This document shows, piece by piece, positions 8,164 through 17,772 of a DNA stretch of 64,000 nt (the first letter of the stretch is position 1; every line of letters begins with the position of its first letter). Below the pieces are notes generated by a model that did no database searches, was not told the origin of the DNA, and was given only the letters and a program-made list of their open reading frames with translations. The position numbers and the translations under genes were made by a program. The stretch covers positions 1-64,000 of the forward strand of contig NZ_BCXE01000001.1 of the NCBI RefSeq assembly GCF_001894945.1, read 5' to 3'. This stretch comes from Rhodococcus ruber NBRC 15591 (GTDB lineage: Bacteria > Actinomycetota > Actinomycetes > Mycobacteriales > Mycobacteriaceae).

Positions 8164-9201
8164 GTGACCGACACCTTCATCCGCACCCGCGTCGCCAACG
8201 GCATCGGCGAGGTGGTGCTCGACCGGCCGGTGGCCCTCAACGCCCTCGACTCGTCGATGATCCGCGACATGTACGAGGCCCTGCTGGCATGGCGCGACGA
8301 CCCGGAGATCACCGCGGTCCTGGTCACCAGCGCATCCGACCGCGCGTTCTGCGCCGGTGGCGACATCAAGTCGGTGCGGGACGCCGCCGTGGCCGGGGAC
8401 ACCGCCACGGTCCGGGACTACTTCGCGAACGAGTACCGGCTCGACGAACTGGTCGCCACCTACCCCAAGCCGTATCTCGCGCTCCTCGACGGAGTCACGA
8501 TGGGCGGCGGGCTGGGCATCTCGGTGCACGGCGCGGTCCGTGTCGTGACGGAGAGGGCCGTGCTGGCGATGCCGGAGACGGCGATCGGCTTCATCCCCGA
8601 CGTCGGCGCCAGTCATTTCCTGCCGCGGCTGCGCGGCACCACGGCCCGTTGCGACGCGGTCGGCCTGTACCTGGCGCTGACCGGCGCCCGCGTCGACGCC
8701 GGCGATGCCATCGCCGTCGGCCTCGCGACGCACTTCGTTCCCAGTCACCGGATCGACGCCCTCGCCGACCGGATCCGCGAGGGCCACTGGCAGCCGGCGC
8801 TCGACGAGTTCGCCGAGGCGGCCCCCGCGTCGGCGATCGCGGACCGGTACCCGGACATCGATGCGGTGTTCGGTGACGGCACCGTCGCCGACGTCGTCGA
8901 GCGCCTGTCCGGCAACCACGACATCGACGAGACGTGGGCCGTCACCACCCGGGCGGCGCTCGGTGCGGCATCCCCGACGAGCCTCTGGGTCACCGCGGAG
9001 CTGCTGCGCCGCGGCGCCGAGAGCCCGCTGCGCGAGTGCTTCGCGCGGGAACTCGAGGTCGCGGTCCGCATCACCGCCGAGCCGGACTTCGCCGAAGGGG
9101 TGCGCGCGGTGCTCGTCGACAAGGACCGCAACCCGTCGTGGTCGCCGCGGGGGATCGGCGACGTGGACCCGGCCGTCGTGGCGGGACTGTTCCGGGAGTA
9201 G
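8164..9201 (+). CDS. 3-hydroxyisobutyryl-CoA hydrolase-like enzyme
   Basis: A 345-aa crotonase-superfamily enzyme, longer than plain enoyl-CoA hydratases and of typical length for HIBCH, which releases 3-hydroxyisobutyrate from its CoA ester in valine breakdown. Diagnostic segments are DRAFCAGGDIKSV, LLDGVTMGGGLGISVHG and MPETAIGFIPDVGASHFLPRLRG, the last being very like the HIBCH signature PETGIGLFPDVG. A helical C-terminal extension includes the partly conserved RDPDFxEGVRAxLVDKDxNPxW region (EPDFAEGVRAVLVDKDRNPSW with two ends trimmed here by reading). No valine-pathway neighbours are in view, so the substrate is inferred from the family. The mRNA is probably leaderless. Confidence 0.82.
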   Translation: MTDTFIRTRVANGIGEVVLDRPVALNALDSSMIRDMYEALLAWRDDPEITAVLVTSASDRAFCAGGDIKSVRDAAVAGDTATVRDYFANEYRLDELVATYPKPYLALLDGVTMGGGLGISVHGAVRVVTERAVLAMPETAIGFIPDVGASHFLPRLRGTTARCDAVGLYLALTGARVDAGDAIAVGLATHFVPSHRIDALADRIREGHWQPALDEFAEAAPASAIADRYPDIDAVFGDGTVADVVERLSGNHDIDETWAVTTRAALGAASPTSLWVTAELLRRGAESPLRECFARELEVAVRITAEPDFAEGVRAVLVDKDRNPSWSPRGIGDVDPAVVAGLFRE

Positions 9202-9222
9202 GCACCCGGCCGGCCGGACGAC

Positions 9223-9290
9223 CATCCGCGCACGAAATAGTCATCCGCACAGGTAATTTCGTGCGCGTTCGACCAGGGGGTGCGCGGATG
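9223..9290. repeat. Nested, mutually exclusive inverted repeats between convergent genes
   Basis: Hairpin A pairs 9228-9238 (GCGCACGAAAT) with 9256-9266 (ATTTCGTGCGC). Hairpin B pairs 9223-9233 (CATCCGCGCAC) with 9280-9290 (GTGCGCGGATG). The left arms overlap, so only one can form at a time. A third related copy, CATCCGCAC, lies at 9242-9250. The element fills the gap between two convergent genes and most likely acts as a terminator. Confidence 0.6.
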
Positions 9291-9296
9291 CGGACG

Positions 9297-9830
9297 TCAG
9301 AGCGCGGTGCGCCGCGGGGCGAGCAGGTCGACGACGATCTCCTGCCCGCCCAGCACGGCGCGGATCTCCGGCTTCTCGAATCCGCCCGCGACGAGGTACT
9401 CACCGAGCAGGGTGAGCAGTTCGTCGGTCTCGACCGTCGGATCGGAGGCGTGGGGACGCTGCGCGCGGGCGGCGAGCTCGGTGTGCGCCAGTCGCGCCGC
9501 GATCCGCACGGATGCCACTCCCATCGAGTTGCGGCGCGACGCGGCGGTCGGCGTGCTGTCCGCGGCGACGCCGTTCGTGCCGGCGACGATCTCGTCGAAG
9601 CTCGGCAGCGAGAGCGGATCGCTGCCGTTGCCTCCGGCCTCGTCGGCGACGTCGTGGTCCGCCGCGTGGCTTCCCACCGCGTGCGGGGCGGACGCGCCGT
9701 TGCCGGTCAGGGTTCCCGGCAGGGGATAGACGAAGGTGCCCGCCCGCTTGGGTCCGGGCGACTCGTCCGCCGGCTCGGAACGGCCGCGCAGCGGCGTGCC
9801 GTCGGTCGGTGCGGTCGAGTCGTCGTCCAT
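9297..9830 (-). CDS. Conserved hypothetical protein, acidic and low-complexity
   Basis: A 177-aa protein I do not recognise. The first ~100 residues are polar and low in complexity (MDDDSTAPTDGTPLRG, then Gly-, Ala- and Asp-rich stretches), so they are probably disordered. The last ~75 residues look folded: a helix SVRIAARLAHTELAARAQ, a helix TDELLTLLGEYLVAGG, and strands EIRAVLGGQEIVVDLL. No signal peptide or membrane segment. ATG 9830 is chosen because AGGAGCG stands just upstream on this strand; ATG 9845 is possible. It lies 104 bp downstream of prfC on the same strand and may be read from that transcript. Confidence 0.6.
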   Translation of the reverse strand: MDDDSTAPTDGTPLRGRSEPADESPGPKRAGTFVYPLPGTLTGNGASAPHAVGSHAADHDVADEAGGNGSDPLSLPSFDEIVAGTNGVAADSTPTAASRRNSMGVASVRIAARLAHTELAARAQRPHASDPTVETDELLTLLGEYLVAGGFEKPEIRAVLGGQEIVVDLLAPRRTAL

Positions 9831-9934
9831 GAACGCTCCTGACATCCGCGAGCCCGGGTCGGCTCGACGGCACAGCAAACTACCAGCAACACCGGTCCCA
9901 CGCACAGCCACACCGGTCCCACCCACCACAGGTG

Positions 9935-11605
9935 TCACTGGTCGGCGGCGGCCACCAGCGGCTCGAGGGTGAGGTCGGGCAGTTCCTTGAGGAGGTACTG
10001 CAATCGCCACTTGTCGCTGACCAGCGCCAGCAGCACACCGTCGGACCGGGTGAACACCTCGACGCCGCGCTGCCGGTTCAGTTCGTCCACCGAGGCCGCG
10101 TCGGTGCGGCGGGCCAGCGCGTAGCCCAGCGGTTCCATCCGCGGCTCGACGTTGTACTCGGCCTTCATCCGGGCCGCCACCACCTCGAACTGCATGGGAC
10201 CGACGGCGGCCATCACCGGGGACGCGTCGCCGCGGATGTCGTTGCGCAGGATCTGCACCACGCCCTCGGAGTCGAGCTGATCGACGGCCTTGCGGAACTG
10301 CTTGTATTTCGAGGCGCTCTCGGCGCGCAGGATCGAGAAGTGCTCGGGCGCGAACGACGGGATCGGCGGGAACTCCACCTTCCGGTCCACGTACAGGGTG
10401 TGCCCGGGGGCGAGGGCCGTGGCGTTGACCAGCCCGACCACGTCGCCGGGGTACGCGTTCTCCACCGTGGACCGTTCCCGGCCGAACACCGTCAGCGCGT
10501 ACTTGGTGGCGAACGGCTTGCCCGTCTGCGCGTGGGTGACGACCATGCCGCGCTCGAACACCCCGGACACCACCCGCATGAACGCCAGGCGGTCGCGGTG
10601 CGCGGTGTCCATCCCCGCCTGCACCTTGAACACCACGGCGCTGAACGGGTCGTCGACGTTGCGGGGAGCGTCGTTCACGTCGAGCCGGGCGCGCGGCGGC
10701 GGCGCCAGCGCGACGAGGGTGTCGAGGATCTGCCGGACGCCGAAGTTGAGCATGGCCGACGCGAAGATCACCGGCGACGTCTGTCCGGCCAGGAACAGCT
10801 CCTGGTCGTGGTCCTGACCGCTGGCCGACAGCAGTTCCGACTCCTCCACCGCCTCGGTCCACGTCCCGCCCTCCCGGTCCTCGGCCTCCGCGGGGGAGAG
10901 CCGGTCCTCGGGAGCGATCCGCGCGCCGCCGGCGGTGCGGGTGAACTTGACGTACTCGACGGGTGCCCCGTCCTCCCCGCGCCGCAGCAGGCCACGGAAG
11001 TCCCCGGCGATGCCGACGGGCCAGAACAGGGGGGTGGGAGTCAGGCCGATCCGCTCGTCGATCTCGTCGAGCAGTTCCAGCGGGGTCCGGCCGGGCCGGT
11101 CCCACTTGTTGATCACGGTGATGACCGGGATGCCCCGGTGACGGCACACCTGGAACAGCTTGAGTGTCTGCGGCTCGAGGCCCTTGGCGGCGTCGATCAG
11201 CATCACCGCCGCGTCCACGGCGGTGAGCACCCGGTAGGTGTCCTCGGAGAAGTCGGAGTGACCGGGTGTGTCGACGAGGTTGATCACGTTGACGACGTCG
11301 TCGTCGGACTCCTCGGAGCGGTAGTTGAACTGCAACGCCGTGGAGCTGACGGAGATGCCGCGGGCCTTCTCCATCTCCATCCAGTCGGACACCGTGGACT
11401 TGCGTCCGGCCTTGCCGTGCACCGCACCGGCCTCGGCGATGACCTTCGCATGCAGGGCCAGCGCCTCGGTCAGCGTGGACTTGCCGGCGTCCGGATGGGA
11501 GATCACCGCGAAGGTGCGGCGGCGACCCGCCTCCGCGAGCACTTCCTTCGACGACACGGCGGTGGTGCCGGCGTCGTTGCCGGTGGAAACGGGCGGGGTA
11601 GTCAA
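9935..11605 (-). CDS. prfC: Peptide chain release factor 3
   Basis: A 556-aa translational GTPase that recycles RF1 and RF2 after termination. G1 reads SHPDAGKST, the switch region has [21 protein letters not shown]3 is DTPGHSDF and G4 is NKWDR. An EF-Tu-like domain 2 ([23 protein letters not shown]) and the RF3-specific C-terminal domain ([20 protein letters not shown]) follow. The start is taken as the TTG at 11605, led by GAGAGG; no ATG or GTG lies in a sensible place, and this gives the normal RF3 length. It is divergent from the AMP-ligase gene. Confidence 0.93.
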   Translation of the reverse strand: MTTPPVSTGNDAGTTAVSSKEVLAEAGRRRTFAVISHPDAGKSTLTEALALHAKVIAEAGAVHGKAGRKSTVSDWMEMEKARGISVSSTALQFNYRSEESDDDVVNVINLVDTPGHSDFSEDTYRVLTAVDAAVMLIDAAKGLEPQTLKLFQVCRHRGIPVITVINKWDRPGRTPLELLDEIDERIGLTPTPLFWPVGIAGDFRGLLRRGEDGAPVEYVKFTRTAGGARIAPEDRLSPAEAEDREGGTWTEAVEESELLSASGQDHDQELFLAGQTSPVIFASAMLNFGVRQILDTLVALAPPPRARLDVNDAPRNVDDPFSAVVFKVQAGMDTAHRDRLAFMRVVSGVFERGMVVTHAQTGKPFATKYALTVFGRERSTVENAYPGDVVGLVNATALAPGHTLYVDRKVEFPPIPSFAPEHFSILRAESASKYKQFRKAVDQLDSEGVVQILRNDIRGDASPVMAAVGPMQFEVVAARMKAEYNVEPRMEPLGYALARRTDAASVDELNRQRGVEVFTRSDGVLLALVSDKWRLQYLLKELPDLTLEPLVAAADQ

Positions 11606-11822
11606 CGCGGAAGTACCTCTCGAAGCGGATGTGCGGCTCGTCGATGCACGCGGGCGGCTCGCGCATCGCAGACAACTCGTCCATGTTACTCGGCAATCGA
11701 ATGTCGATTTCCGTGAGATTCGGTCACATTCTCCGAAGAGACTTACTCCCGGGACGGATCGGGGGCACCCTGGGCAACGTCGTACCCGGTGCCCGGGGGC
11801 GAATCGACGTGAGGAGTGGTTC

Positions 11823-13457
11823 GTGAGCAGATTCACCGACGAGATGTACGAGACCGCGGATCGTTCCCCGCACGGTCTGGTCACCGGCGAGCCCGACGCT
11901 CCCCGGCGCCAGAGCTGGGGGCAGATTCACGAGCAGGCCCGGCGCATGGCCGGTGCCCTCGCCGCGGCCGACATCGGTCACGGCGACGCCGTGGGCATCC
12001 TCGCGGGGAATCCGGTGGACATCGCACCCGCCTGTCAGGCGGTGTGGATGCGCGGCGCCTCGGTGACGATGCTGCACCAGCCCACCCCGCGCACCGACCT
12101 GGCGCTGTGGGCACGGGACACCGAGGTCGTCATCGGCATGATCGGCGCCCGCGCGGTGGTGCTCGGCGCGCCGTTCGAGATCGCCGCGCCGCTCCTGGCC
12201 GAGCGGGGAATTCCCGTCGTCACGATCGCCGAGATGGATGCCGGCACGCCGGTCGACCCGCTGCCCACCGACGAGCAGGACATCGCGCTGCAGCAGCTGA
12301 CCTCCGGGTCCACGGGCTCCCCGAAGGCCGTGCAGATCACGCACGAGAACTTCTACGTCAACGCGTACGCGATGATCGAGCGGATCAAGTTCTCCCTCGA
12401 CGACGACGTGATGGTCAGCTGGCTGCCGCTGTTCCACGACATGGGGATGGTCGGCTTCCTGAGCGTGCCCATGCAGGTCGGCGCCGAGGTCGTCTCCGTG
12501 ACCCCGCTCGACTTCCTGCGCTCCCCGCTGCTGTGGGCCGAGCTGATGAGCAAGTACCGCGGAACCGTGACGGCCGCACCGAACTTCGCGTACTCACTCC
12601 TGGCTCGCAAGCTCGCACAGGCGCCCGACGGCGCCGTCGACCTGTCGTCGGTGCGGTGGATGTGGAACGGTGCCGAACCGGTCGACCCGGACACCATGGA
12701 GGCCCTCGCCGCCGCCGGCGCCCGGTTCGGGCTCGATCCGGCGGCGCTCGCGCCGGTCTACGGCATGGCCGAGACCACCCTGGCGGTCTCGGTGCCGGAT
12801 CCGGGACGCGGGCAGATCCTCGATCTCGTCGACCCCGACCTGCTCGAGGCCGGCGGGATGGCGGTCCCGTCGACCCGGTCCAACGCCCGGCGCCTGCCCA
12901 CCCTCGGGCATCTCGTGCCCGGCCTCGAGGGCCGCGTCGTCGGGGAGGACGGGCAGGTACTGCCGCCCCGCGGCGTCGGCATCATCCAGCTGCGCGGCAA
13001 GGCCGTCACCCACGGTTACCTCACCGTCGACGGTCCGGTGCCCGCGCAGGACCCGCAGGGCTGGTTCGACACCGGCGACGTCGGCTACTTCACCGAGGAC
13101 GGCCTGGTCGTGGTGTGCGGGCGCGTCAAGGACGTCATCATCATGGGTGGCCGCAACGTCTATCCCACCGACATCGAACGAGCCGCGTGCAGCGTCGACG
13201 GCGTGCGCCCCGGCAACGCCGTCGCGATCCGGCTCGATTCCGGCGAGAAGCGGGAGTCGTTCGCGGTCGCCGTCGAGACCAACCGGATCGACGACCCGGA
13301 GGAGGTGCGCCGCATCGAACGCGACGTCGTGCACGCGGTCGTCGCGGAGGTGGGGGTGCGGCCGCGCACCGTCGCGGTGCTCGGCCCGGGCAGCATCCCG
13401 AAGACGTCGTCGGGCAAGCTGCGGCGCGGCAGTTCCGTCCACCTGCTCGGCGGGTAG
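11823..13457 (+). CDS. Fatty-acid AMP ligase-like adenylating enzyme (Pks16/Rv1013 type)
   Basis: A 544-aa member of the ANL adenylating superfamily, equal in length to M. tuberculosis Rv1013 and in the same genomic place. Core motifs: A3 [22 protein letters not shown]5 [11 protein letters not shown]7 [12 protein letters not shown]8 [20 protein letters not shown] and A10 Lys in [13 protein letters not shown] (first motif spans about 158-178). Family members activate fatty acids as acyl-AMP, for transfer to acyl carrier proteins or CoA; no carrier protein is adjacent. GTG 11823 follows GAGGAG at 11811-11816. The historical name pks16 is misleading, since there is no polyketide synthase domain. 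Confidence 0.85.
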   Translation: MSRFTDEMYETADRSPHGLVTGEPDAPRRQSWGQIHEQARRMAGALAAADIGHGDAVGILAGNPVDIAPACQAVWMRGASVTMLHQPTPRTDLALWARDTEVVIGMIGARAVVLGAPFEIAAPLLAERGIPVVTIAEMDAGTPVDPLPTDEQDIALQQLTSGSTGSPKAVQITHENFYVNAYAMIERIKFSLDDDVMVSWLPLFHDMGMVGFLSVPMQVGAEVVSVTPLDFLRSPLLWAELMSKYRGTVTAAPNFAYSLLARKLAQAPDGAVDLSSVRWMWNGAEPVDPDTMEALAAAGARFGLDPAALAPVYGMAETTLAVSVPDPGRGQILDLVDPDLLEAGGMAVPSTRSNARRLPTLGHLVPGLEGRVVGEDGQVLPPRGVGIIQLRGKAVTHGYLTVDGPVPAQDPQGWFDTGDVGYFTEDGLVVVCGRVKDVIIMGGRNVYPTDIERAACSVDGVRPGNAVAIRLDSGEKRESFAVAVETNRIDDPEEVRRIERDVVHAVVAEVGVRPRTVAVLGPGSIPKTSSGKLRRGSSVHLLGG

Positions 13458-13468
13458 CGCGGGGTGTC

Positions 13469-13496
13469 CTTCCGGACCGCGGCCGGTCCGGAAGGG
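13469..13496. terminator. Perfect 12-bp bidirectional terminator
   Basis: Arms 13469-13480 (CCTTCCGGACCG) and 13485-13496 (CGGTCCGGAAGG) with a 4-nt loop. It lies between the convergent AMP-ligase and pth genes. Confidence 0.9.
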
Positions 13497-13502
13497 CACA
13501 CG

Positions 13503-14075
13503 TCAATGGACCCGGTTCTGGGCGTCCTCCAGGCCGACCCGCAGCAGCAGCTCCACCGCGTCCGCGGCCTGCTCGCGGATCAGGTCGAGTTCCTTGCGTT
13601 CGGTCGACGAGAACGGTTTGAGCACGTAGTCGGCCGGGTCCATGCGGCCCGGCGGGCGGCCGATCCCGACCCGGGTACGCAGGTAGAGCTTGGTGCCGAG
13701 GGCACTCGAGATCGACCGCAGCCCGTTGTGGCCGTTCTCCCCGCCGCCGAGCTTGAGCCGGACCGTGCCGAAGTCCAGATCCAGTTCGTCGTGCACGACG
13801 ACGATGTCGGCGGGCTCGACCGAGAAGAAGCGGGCGAGACCCGCGACGGGTCCGCCCGAGAGATTCATGAAGGTGCGCGGCTTGGCGATGATCACCTGCC
13901 GGCCGTCGAGGCGGGCCTGGACGATCTCGGCGTTGCTGCGCTTGTGCGCGCTGAACTTCCCGCCGACGCGGGCGGCGAGCGTGTCGGCCACCATGAAGCC
14001 GATGTTGTGGCGGGTCTTCTCGTACTGCGGGCCGGGATTGCCCAGCCCGACGACGAGTGCGGTGGCGTCGCTCAC
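13503..14075 (-). CDS. pth: Peptidyl-tRNA hydrolase
   Basis: A 190-aa enzyme that frees tRNA from peptidyl-tRNA dropped by the ribosome. Visible catalytic and binding positions are the Asn in GLGNPGPQY, the catalytic His in KTRHNIGF, the Asn in FMNLSGG, the Asp in HDELDLDFG, and [15 protein letters not shown]. Length and start are normal for the family. It sits downstream of rplY on the same strand, as in M. tuberculosis, though a terminator-like hairpin (14118-14146) separates them. Confidence 0.96.
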   Translation of the reverse strand: MSDATALVVGLGNPGPQYEKTRHNIGFMVADTLAARVGGKFSAHKRSNAEIVQARLDGRQVIIAKPRTFMNLSGGPVAGLARFFSVEPADIVVVHDELDLDFGTVRLKLGGGENGHNGLRSISSALGTKLYLRTRVGIGRPPGRMDPADYVLKPFSSTERKELDLIREQAADAVELLLRVGLEDAQNRVH

Positions 14076-14117
14076 CTGGCGGTGTCCTTCCGTTGCGGCG
14101 GGTAGTGCTACGACGAC

Positions 14118-14146
14118 GGCGCGTCACCCCGAGGGGATGACGCGCC
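14118..14146 (-). terminator. Terminator hairpin between rplY and pth
   Basis: GGCGCGTCA at 14118-14126 pairs with TGACGCGCC at 14138-14146. An inner CCCC/GGGG extension and one bulged A lengthen the stem to about 13 bp. It lies 33 bp past the rplY stop and would end or attenuate transcription into pth. Confidence 0.75.
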
Positions 14147-14178
14147 GCTCGCCCGTGTCACGCGGAACCGGTTGGGGC

Positions 14179-14784
14179 TCAGGCCTCTTCGGCCTCGGCG
14201 GCCTCACCCTCCGCGGATTCGCCCTCCATCGCGGCGGCGGTCGGTGCGGCAACCACGTTCACCAGCAGCAGCTCCGGGTCGCCCTGCAGGGTCGCACCGG
14301 CGGGCAGCTGCACGTCGTTCGCGAGGATCTGGGTACCGGCCTCGACACCGTCGATGGACACCTCGACCTGCTCGGGCAGGTTCAGGGCGTCGGCCTCGAG
14401 CTGGACGGTGCTGACCTCGTTGACGACCAGGGTGCCGGAGGCGGCCTCACCGGTGACCACGAGCGGGACCTCGACGGTGACCTTCTCGCCCTTCTTCACG
14501 ACGAGCAGGTCGGCGTGCTCGATGTAGTTGCGGATCGGGTGGACCACGACCGACTTGGTCAGCGCCAGCTCCTCCGAGCCGTCGACGTCGAGGGTCAGCA
14601 CGGCGTTGGTGCCGTGGGCGCGCAGCACGGCCGCGAACTCGCGGGCCGGCAGCGCCAGGTGCTGGGGATCGGTGCCGTGGCCGTACAGGACGGCGGGCAC
14701 CTGCCCGTCGCGGCGGGCGCGGCGGGCGGCACCCTTGCCGAACTCGGTGCGGACGACGGCGGCGATACGGTTTTCCTCGGACAT
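14179..14784 (-). CDS. rplY: 50S ribosomal protein L25 (general stress protein Ctc type)
   Basis: A 201-aa two-domain L25/TL5/Ctc protein. The 5S-rRNA-binding N-terminal domain (about 1-95) has [21 protein letters not shown] and the C-terminal beta domain (about 95-185) has [18 protein letters not shown] and [14 protein letters not shown] Glu/Ala-rich acidic tail ends the protein. It binds 5S rRNA on the large ribosomal subunit. A promoter is seen 163 bp upstream, so the mRNA has a leader of about 155 nt. Confidence 0.95.
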   Translation of the reverse strand: MSEENRIAAVVRTEFGKGAARRARRDGQVPAVLYGHGTDPQHLALPAREFAAVLRAHGTNAVLTLDVDGSEELALTKSVVVHPIRNYIEHADLLVVKKGEKVTVEVPLVVTGEAASGTLVVNEVSTVQLEADALNLPEQVEVSIDGVEAGTQILANDVQLPAGATLQGDPELLLVNVVAAPTAAAMEGESAEGEAAEAEEA

Positions 14785-14946
14785 GCTGAAAGGCTCCTAC
14801 GCATATGGCTCGAACTGGGGCGGTCTTCCCGGCGAGGGGCGACGCGCGCGGCCAGGAGCGTGGGCACGCTCGAGCGGAGCCGCAGCCGCGTCGATCACGG
14901 TGAGCCAGCGATTTCGCGGTTCACCCTCGCCGAGACAACTCGATCG

Positions 14947-14976
14947 ACTCTACCGGATCCGCCCGAGCGGGTCGAA
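14947..14976 (-). promoter_or_regulatory. Predicted rplY promoter
   Basis: On the minus strand TTCGAC (plus coordinates 14971-14976) is followed after an 18-bp spacer by TAGAGT (14947-14952), a good actinobacterial sigma-70-type pair. Transcription would start near 14940, leaving a GC-rich leader of about 155 nt before rplY. Confidence 0.55.
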
Positions 14977-14990
14977 TGCCACCCCTGCGC

Positions 14991-16460
14991 TCAGCCGCCC
15001 GCGGCGGCGATGCCCGCCCGCCGTCCGAAGAAACTGCCGTCGCCGAGGGAGACGCCGCTGCAGTACCCCCACGCCGACAGTCCGGCCGCCGCGCGTCCCG
15101 CCGCATACAGCCCCGGAATCGGGGCACCGTCGACGTGCAGGACCTCCGCGTGCAGGCTCGTACGCAGGCCGCCGAGCGTGAACCCGCCGGTCATGCCGCG
15201 CAGGTCGATCGCCGCGACGGGCGACCCGATCGGCTTCACCCATTCGCGCTTCTTGCCCAGCAGCGGGTCGGCGCCCCGTTCGGCGTGCAGGTTGTACACC
15301 TCCACCGTGGACTGCAGCGCCCGCTCGGGCAGACCCATCTCGGCCTCAAGTTCCGCGACGGTCTCGCACACCCACTTCGGCTGGTGGCGCAGCTGCGCCG
15401 ACGACGTCGGGGCGGCGACCCCGGCCTCGTACGACTCCTCGTCGATGACGAGGAACGCCTCGTTGTCGTTCTTCAGCAGGGTCAGCTGCCCGATGCGGCC
15501 CGGGTAGGTGTCCTCGGGCACGTACCGCTGGCCGCGACCGTTGACGAGAATGCCCCGCGCGATCAGCTGGGGATCGCAGAAGAACGCCACCTCGGTGGCG
15601 TTCATGTGGGCCAGGTCGGCGCCGAGCGCCTGCGCCATCCGGATCGCGCGACCGTCGTGTTCCTCGATCGACGCGGCGGGACGACCCACCAGGTGCGGGG
15701 CGTGGGCCCGCACCATGTCGTCGTTGTAGGCGAAGCTGCCCGTGGCGAGAACGACCCCGCGGCGGGCCCGGATCGCCAGGTCGGTGCCGTACCGCTTGGC
15801 CAGCACCCCGACGACCCGGCCGGACGCGTCGGTGACGAGGGTCTGCACCCGGACGTCGTACTCGGCGCGGACCCCGAGGGCTTCGGCCTTCTCGGCGAGC
15901 GGCTTCACGAGCATGTAGCCGCCGCCCTGCTCACCGGTCCGCTTGTTGCTCATCTGCGGCACGTGGCCGCGCGGCGCGGGCCGGGCGACGGCGGCGTACG
16001 GCGCCGAGTTCTCCCCGCCGGTGTACTGCAGGCCCGCGTCGGTGGGAGGCTCCCAGCCGGGCTCGCCCCAGAATTCGTGCTTGAACGGCACACCGCAGCC
16101 GACGAGCCAGTCGAAGTGCTCGACGGAGCCCGCACAGTAGGCGGCGATCTTCTCCTCGTCCACGCCCGGTCCGAGTGCCGCGGTGAGGAACGCGCGCATG
16201 TCGTCCACCGAGTCCTCGAATCCGCAGGCTTTCTGCACGGCCGTGCCGCCGCCGAGGTAGACGAAGCCGCCCGCGAGGGCGGCGGCGCCGCCCCACCCGC
16301 CGGTGCGTTCGAGCACCAGCACGTCGGCTCCGGCGTCGGCAGCGCCGACGGCCGCGCAGACCCCGGCGATGCCGTACCCGGCGATCACGACGTCGGCCTC
16401 GAGATCCCAGGCGGAGATCCGGTCGACGGGAACAGGACGGACGGGACTGGTCTCGGTCAT
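14991..16460 (-). CDS. 3-oxo-5alpha-steroid 4-dehydrogenase, FAD-dependent (delta4-(5alpha)-KstD type)
   Basis: A 489-aa flavoprotein of the KstD/fumarate-reductase family. The dinucleotide fold starts at DVVIAGYGIAGVCAAVGA (24-41), with ERTGGWGGAAAL at 51-62 for FAD contact, and a C-terminal FAD segment GLYAAGRAAAG. Counting from the ATG at 16460, Tyr319, Tyr466 and Ser468 are all present (DTYP and WGYCSGVSLGDG). These match in number the active-site residues reported for the R. jostii RHA1 delta4-(5alpha)-KstD, which introduces the 4-ene double bond in 5alpha-steroids during sterol breakdown. No other sterol genes are nearby. GAGAGGA precedes the ATG. The numbering comparison is from memory. 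Confidence 0.78.
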   Translation of the reverse strand: MTETSPVRPVPVDRISAWDLEADVVIAGYGIAGVCAAVGAADAGADVLVLERTGGWGGAAALAGGFVYLGGGTAVQKACGFEDSVDDMRAFLTAALGPGVDEEKIAAYCAGSVEHFDWLVGCGVPFKHEFWGEPGWEPPTDAGLQYTGGENSAPYAAVARPAPRGHVPQMSNKRTGEQGGGYMLVKPLAEKAEALGVRAEYDVRVQTLVTDASGRVVGVLAKRYGTDLAIRARRGVVLATGSFAYNDDMVRAHAPHLVGRPAASIEEHDGRAIRMAQALGADLAHMNATEVAFFCDPQLIARGILVNGRGQRYVPEDTYPGRIGQLTLLKNDNEAFLVIDEESYEAGVAAPTSSAQLRHQPKWVCETVAELEAEMGLPERALQSTVEVYNLHAERGADPLLGKKREWVKPIGSPVAAIDLRGMTGGFTLGGLRTSLHAEVLHVDGAPIPGLYAAGRAAAGLSAWGYCSGVSLGDGSFFGRRAGIAAAGG

Positions 16461-16548
16461 CGCGATCCTCTCGAAGTGGTGCGGGGATTCGCACACCTTG
16501 ACCGCGTGAGCCGCCGGACGGAACCGGTCGTCCCGGTCGCCGGGACGG

Positions 16549-17727
16549 TCAGGACCGGGTCAGCGACCGCACGGCCGCCAGGAACCGGTCCACGTCGGCG
16601 GGGGAGACGAAGTAGTGCGGGGAGGCGCGCACCACCGACTCGAGCCGTCGCGCCGACATCTCGAGCAGCGTCGACCCGCGCCCGCTGACCGTGACCGTGA
16701 TCGCCTCGGCGGCCAGCGCCTCCCGCAGCCGCGGCGGCTCCCAGCCGTCGACGGTGAACGAGACGATGCCGCTGTGCTCCTTCCCGAGGTCGCGCACGGC
16801 CACGCCGGGGATCCGGCCCAGGCCCTCGCGCAGGTGTTCGGCGCGGTAGGCGACCGCCTCGGTCACCGCGTCGACCCCGAGGTCGAGCAGGTAGTCGACG
16901 GCGGCACCGAGCCCGAGGCGGGCGGCGACGTTCGTCTCCCACAGCTCGAACCGCGTCGCGTCGTCGGCGAGGCGGTACTCGCCCGGGGCCGTCCACTGCG
17001 CGCTGTGCAGATCGAGGACGGCCGGTTCGAGCTCGGTGACCAGCCGGGGGCGGACGTACAGGAAGCCCGTGCCGCGGGGTCCGCGCAGCCACTTGCGTCC
17101 GGTCGCGGAAAGGGCGTCGACGTCGAACTCGGGCACGCTCACCGGCAGCTGCCCGACGGACTGGCACGCGTCGAGCAGCACCAGCGCGCCGACGGCGTGC
17201 GCCGCGTCGGCGACCTCCCGCACGGGGTTGACGAGCCCGCCGTTGGTGGGGGCGTGCACGACGGACACCAGTTTGACCCGCTCGTCGAGCGTGCGGGTGA
17301 GGGCGTCGACGTCGATGCGGCCGAGCGCGTCCGTCGGCATCGTCTCCACCGTCGCGCCGGTCGCCCGGGCCCGTTGCAGCGCGGAGACCGCATTGCTGGC
17401 GTATTCGGAACGGGTGAGCAGGATCCGGTCGCCCGCGCGGAGCGGCACCGAGTAGAAGAAGCTCGCCCACGCCCGGGTGGCGCTCTCGACGAGGGCGATC
17501 GACGGCGCCTCCGCGCCGATCAGCCGCGCGATCGAGGTCTTCACCGCGGCGAGGTCGTCGGCGCGTTCCGCGGCGGCGACGTACCCGCCGACCTCGGCCT
17601 CGCGTCGCAGGTGCGCGACGGTCGTCTCCAGCACCGGGGTCGGCGGCAGCGACGAGCCCGCGCTGTCGAGGAAGACCCGGTCGAAGCAGCCGGGCGTGTC
17701 GCGACGGGCGCGCTGCAGGTCGAGCAT
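16549..17727 (-). CDS. Class V PLP-dependent aminotransferase family protein, candidate EgtE
   Basis: A 392-aa fold-type I PLP enzyme of the NifS/isopenicillin-N-epimerase-like group. The Schiff-base Lys lies in SATGRKWLRGPRGTGFLYV, the PLP-ring Asp and Gln in LLDACQSVGQ, and the N-terminus has FLDSAGSSLPPTPV and REAEVGGYVAAAER. That last stretch closely resembles mycobacterial EgtE (HEAEVGGYVAAE), the beta-lyase that finishes ergothioneine. egtABCD begin 1.4 kb away and have no egtE of their own in the window. Class V families are hard to separate by eye, so a cysteine desulfurase-like or other lyase remains possible. It is divergent from the APC permease across 45 bp. Confidence 0.7.
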   Translation of the reverse strand: MLDLQRARRDTPGCFDRVFLDSAGSSLPPTPVLETTVAHLRREAEVGGYVAAAERADDLAAVKTSIARLIGAEAPSIALVESATRAWASFFYSVPLRAGDRILLTRSEYASNAVSALQRARATGATVETMPTDALGRIDVDALTRTLDERVKLVSVVHAPTNGGLVNPVREVADAAHAVGALVLLDACQSVGQLPVSVPEFDVDALSATGRKWLRGPRGTGFLYVRPRLVTELEPAVLDLHSAQWTAPGEYRLADDATRFELWETNVAARLGLGAAVDYLLDLGVDAVTEAVAYRAEHLREGLGRIPGVAVRDLGKEHSGIVSFTVDGWEPPRLREALAAEAITVTVSGRGSTLLEMSARRLESVVRASPHYFVSPADVDRFLAAVRSLTRS

Positions 17728-17772
17728 CGAGGACGCACCTCCCGTTCATGTCTTCGTGCTTGGAATGTATAC

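Noticed and set aside
9885-9925. Direct repeat of ACACCGGTCCCAC upstream of the 9297-9830 gene
   Set aside because: Two short copies 19 bp apart with no other support; chance is likely in such GC-rich sequence.
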